A DNA stretch of 7,824 nucleotides from assembly GCA_913009215.1 (NCBI GenBank), contig CAJVXG010000072.1:1-7824 (forward strand), read 5' to 3'. A model generated the notes under the pieces. The model saw only the letters and a program-made list of their open reading frames with translations. It made no database searches and was not told where the DNA came from. This stretch comes from an uncultured Gammaproteobacteria bacterium. GTDB lineage: Bacteria > Pseudomonadota > Gammaproteobacteria > Acidiferrobacterales > CAJVXG01. Positions 5,877 to 7,824 of this stretch are shown one piece after another. The position numbers and the translations under genes were made by a program. Position 1 is the stretch's first letter. Each line of letters opens with the position of its first letter.

Positions 5877-6197
5877 CTAGAGCGGTAAATTCAGTCCCGG
5901 AATATTCAGACCCGCCGTCAGGCCTGACATTTTTTCCTGCGTGGTTTTCTCCACCTTGCGAACGGCATCGTTCAGCGCTGCCGCAATCAGATCCTCCAGC
6001 ACTTCCTTGTCATCACCCATGAGGCTGTCGTCAATGGTTACCTTGCGTACATCGTGCCGACAAGTCATGGTCACTGTGACCATGTCACCACCGGCAGAAC
6101 CGGTGACTTCGATAGAGGCCAGTTCCTCTTGCGCCTTTTGCATATCTTCCTGCATCTTTTGCGCCTGACGCATCATATTGCCTATTCCGCCTTTCAT
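5877..6197 (-). CDS. ybaB: YbaB/EbfC family nucleoid-associated DNA-binding protein
   Basis: A small dimeric DNA-binding protein that coats the nucleoid and affects expression in several bacteria; no enzymatic activity is known. The 106-aa product begins MKGGIGNMMRQAQKMQEDMQ and aligns closely with E. coli YbaB (109 aa) through EVTGSAGGDMVTVTMT, IDDSLMGDDKEVLEDLIAAA and the tail NIPGLNLPL. The N-terminal half forms an amphipathic helix with heptad-like MQ/KAQEEL spacing. The ATG at 6197 is chosen over an in-frame GTG at 6218: a strong Shine-Dalgarno sequence precedes 6197, and the seven extra residues from the GTG are simply that Shine-Dalgarno region translated. It lies 21 bases after the dnaX stop and 2 bases before recR, the standard arrangement. 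Confidence 0.97.
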   Translation of the reverse strand: MKGGIGNMMRQAQKMQEDMQKAQEELASIEVTGSAGGDMVTVTMTCRHDVRKVTIDDSLMGDDKEVLEDLIAAALNDAVRKVEKTTQEKMSGLTAGLNIPGLNLPL

Positions 6198-6204
6198 TCT
6201 TTGT

Positions 6205-6210
6205 TCCTCC
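6205..6210 (-). promoter_or_regulatory. Ribosome binding site that fixes the ybaB start
   Basis: GGAGGA on the minus strand, 7 bases before ATG 6197. It decides between that start and the upstream GTG at 6218. Confidence 0.75.
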
Positions 6211-6218
6211 GCAACCAC

Positions 6219-7805
6219 TTATTTGGGTCTGATCGATTCACTATTAATACGGGCGCCAAATTGTTCCACCAGGCTTTGTACATTGGCGTCATCCTCTATG
6301 GCATCAATAGCCTGCTGATGCTGTTCATGCTGGATACGTTTTTTCTGCATCGCCGGGGTTTCATTGGCTGGTTTGCCCACAGCAATATCTATCGCAATCT
6401 TGTGTCCGCAATACTGTTGCAGGGCATTGGAAAATTCCATTTGGCGATCTTTGCTCAACAACCGGGCACAATTCTCATCCAGTGTGAACTGCCATTTTTT
6501 ATCGTCCTTCCGGTCGAGAGACAGGTTTATGGCAAATTCCCGCAACAAGCCGTCAATAGGTAACTGCTCTATCATAGCGCCCCAACCATTATCGTCTGCC
6601 GCGATAACACTGGTGATATTGTCTTTGGCAGTACTGGTCACACTAGCCTTGGCTGTACTGCTCTTACTGGGAGCCGTCGTCTTTGCCGGGACTATGGTCG
6701 CCTGTGTTACCGCAACATCGGCTTGCGGTTGAAACACCAGCATGCGCAGTAACACCATCTCCAGCCCGGTACGTGGATCGGGCGCCAACGACAAGTCGCG
6801 ACGCCCCATTAAACCGATTTGATAGAATAACTGAATGTCTTCCGCATTAAACAACTGCGCCAACTTCTGTAATGTCTCGAGCTCTGCTATGTCACCTCCA
6901 AGGACATCGGCACCGGCCTGCAGAATGGAGATGTGGTGCAAGGCCAATAACAATTCAGACAGGTAATTATCGCAATCACGGCCTTGCTCAATAACTTCCT
7001 GCACAATCTGCAATAACTCCGGCGCCTGTCGATCCAGCAACGCATTGAGCGATCGCACAATCGCCCGCTGATCGATAGTCCCCAGCATGTCGTGCACACA
7101 GTCTTGCTGCACCTTGCCGCCACAAAAGGCAATGGCCTGATCCAGCAGGCTCAATGCATCGCGCATGCTGCCATCGGCGGTGCGCGCCAGGGATTGCAAA
7201 GCGCCTGCTTCAAAGGCAACAGATTCACTCTTTAATATCTTGTCCAGTTGGCCGCTAATACTCTCTGGCGACAAACGTTTCAGATTAAATTGCAAACAAC
7301 GGGACAACACCGTTACCGGCAACTTTTTCGGGTTCGTGGTCGCCAGCAGAAATTTGACGTGGGGTGGTGGTTCTTCCAGGGTTTTTAACAGGGCATTAAA
7401 ACTGTGCCCGGAGAGCATATGCACCTCGTCTATCAGGTAGACCTTGAAGCGCCCGCGTGTGGGCGCGTACTGCACGTTATCCAGCAGCTCCCGGGTATCG
7501 TCCACCTTGGTTCTCGATGCGGCATCGACTTCGATCAGATCAACAAAACGCCCTTCATCTATCTCGGTGCAGGAGGCACACTGACCACAAGGGGTCGCAC
7601 TCATGCCTTGCTCGCAATTCAGCGACTTGGCGACAATACGTGCGATCGTGGTTTTACCCACGCCCCGGGTCCCGGAAAACAGGAAGGCGTGATGCACACG
7701 ATCATTATCCAGGGCGTGACTTAATGCCTGTACCACATGCGACTGCCCGACCAATTCACTGAATTGCCGGGGCCGCCATTTGCGTGCCAGTACTTCGTAG
7801 CTCAT
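6219..7805 (-). CDS. dnaX: DNA polymerase III subunit tau (gamma/tau clamp-loader ATPase)
   Basis: The motor subunit of the replicative clamp loader, which opens and places the beta sliding clamp; its tau C-terminus links the loader to polymerase alpha and the DnaB helicase. In order: N-terminal YEVLARKWRPRQFSELVGQ, Walker A GTRGVGKTT (45-53), a zinc module at C64, C73, C76 and C79, Walker B LIDEVHM (124-130), the SRC motif (168-170) with its arginine finger, and sensor 2 in GSMRDALSLLDQ (212-223). Next come the oligomerisation domain (about 240-360), a Ser/Thr/Ala/Lys linker (about 370-400) and a tau-specific C-terminal domain (about 405-528). At 528 aa it is shorter than E. coli tau (643), mainly in the linker. 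No A AAA AAG slippery heptamer was seen. The ATG at 7805 matches homologues; its Shine-Dalgarno sequence is not evident in the 19 bases visible upstream. It is the first gene of the dnaX-ybaB-recR operon. Confidence 0.97.
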   Translation of the reverse strand: MSYEVLARKWRPRQFSELVGQSHVVQALSHALDNDRVHHAFLFSGTRGVGKTTIARIVAKSLNCEQGMSATPCGQCASCTEIDEGRFVDLIEVDAASRTKVDDTRELLDNVQYAPTRGRFKVYLIDEVHMLSGHSFNALLKTLEEPPPHVKFLLATTNPKKLPVTVLSRCLQFNLKRLSPESISGQLDKILKSESVAFEAGALQSLARTADGSMRDALSLLDQAIAFCGGKVQQDCVHDMLGTIDQRAIVRSLNALLDRQAPELLQIVQEVIEQGRDCDNYLSELLLALHHISILQAGADVLGGDIAELETLQKLAQLFNAEDIQLFYQIGLMGRRDLSLAPDPRTGLEMVLLRMLVFQPQADVAVTQATIVPAKTTAPSKSSTAKASVTSTAKDNITSVIAADDNGWGAMIEQLPIDGLLREFAINLSLDRKDDKKWQFTLDENCARLLSKDRQMEFSNALQQYCGHKIAIDIAVGKPANETPAMQKKRIQHEQHQQAIDAIEDDANVQSLVEQFGARINSESIRPK

Positions 7806-7824
7806 ATTGCTTATGCAAAATCCT

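Noticed and set aside
6198..6218. Extended ybaB starting at GTG 6218, directly after the dnaX stop
   Set aside because: The extra residues come from translating the Shine-Dalgarno region itself. Homologues begin at the equivalent of ATG 6197.
6054..6563. Plus-strand open frame of 169 codons opposite ybaB and the end of dnaX
   Set aside because: It is antisense to conserved coding sequence, with no start signal and no family resemblance.

Overview
The window looks like chromosomal DNA of a free-living, non-enteric gammaproteobacterium. The evidence is the dnaX-ybaB-recR replication/repair cluster, a DEDDh oligoribonuclease of the Orn type, a gammaproteobacterial-looking Amt ammonium channel, and an uninterrupted set of housekeeping genes at moderate GC. 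I see no rRNA, tRNA, insertion sequence, CRISPR array, phage gene or integration site, and no gene-free stretch over about 110 bases. I could not assign a genus.

Layout, left to right. Positions 1-557 (minus) hold orn, which runs to the window edge. A 62-base divergent gap follows. Three plus-strand genes then sit 15-16 bases apart and probably form one operon: a Ste24-type M48 membrane metalloprotease (620-1864), a small secreted mono-haem cytochrome c (1881-2165) and pterin-4a-carbinolamine dehydratase, PhhB (2181-2516). This operon converges on a minus-strand block, and a perfect 10-bp hairpin lies at the junction (2497-2522).

The minus-strand block, read in its own direction from the right edge, is dnaX (7805-6219), ybaB/ebfC (6197-5877), recR (5874-5278), amt (5172-3973), an ECF sigma factor (3893-3333) and a single-span membrane protein that is very probably its anti-sigma factor (3321-2539). 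dnaX-ybaB-recR is the classic tightly packed operon: the clamp-loader ATPase, a nucleoid-associated DNA-binding protein and the RecFOR mediator RecR. amt is separated from recR by 105 bases and has its own strong Shine-Dalgarno sequence with a GTG start. The sigma/anti-sigma pair follows amt after 79 bases and looks like a self-contained envelope or stress-sensing regulatory module.

The window is largely ordinary. The points most worth a second look are the anti-sigma-like protein (no HCC-type zinc motif, a repeated segment in its linker, a conserved-looking C-terminal helix), the small cytochrome (no Met available as the usual sixth haem ligand, and AT-rich), the short DnaX without a canonical frameshift heptamer, and the hairpin terminator placed across the phhB stop codon. 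I did not find evidence for a previously undescribed system.
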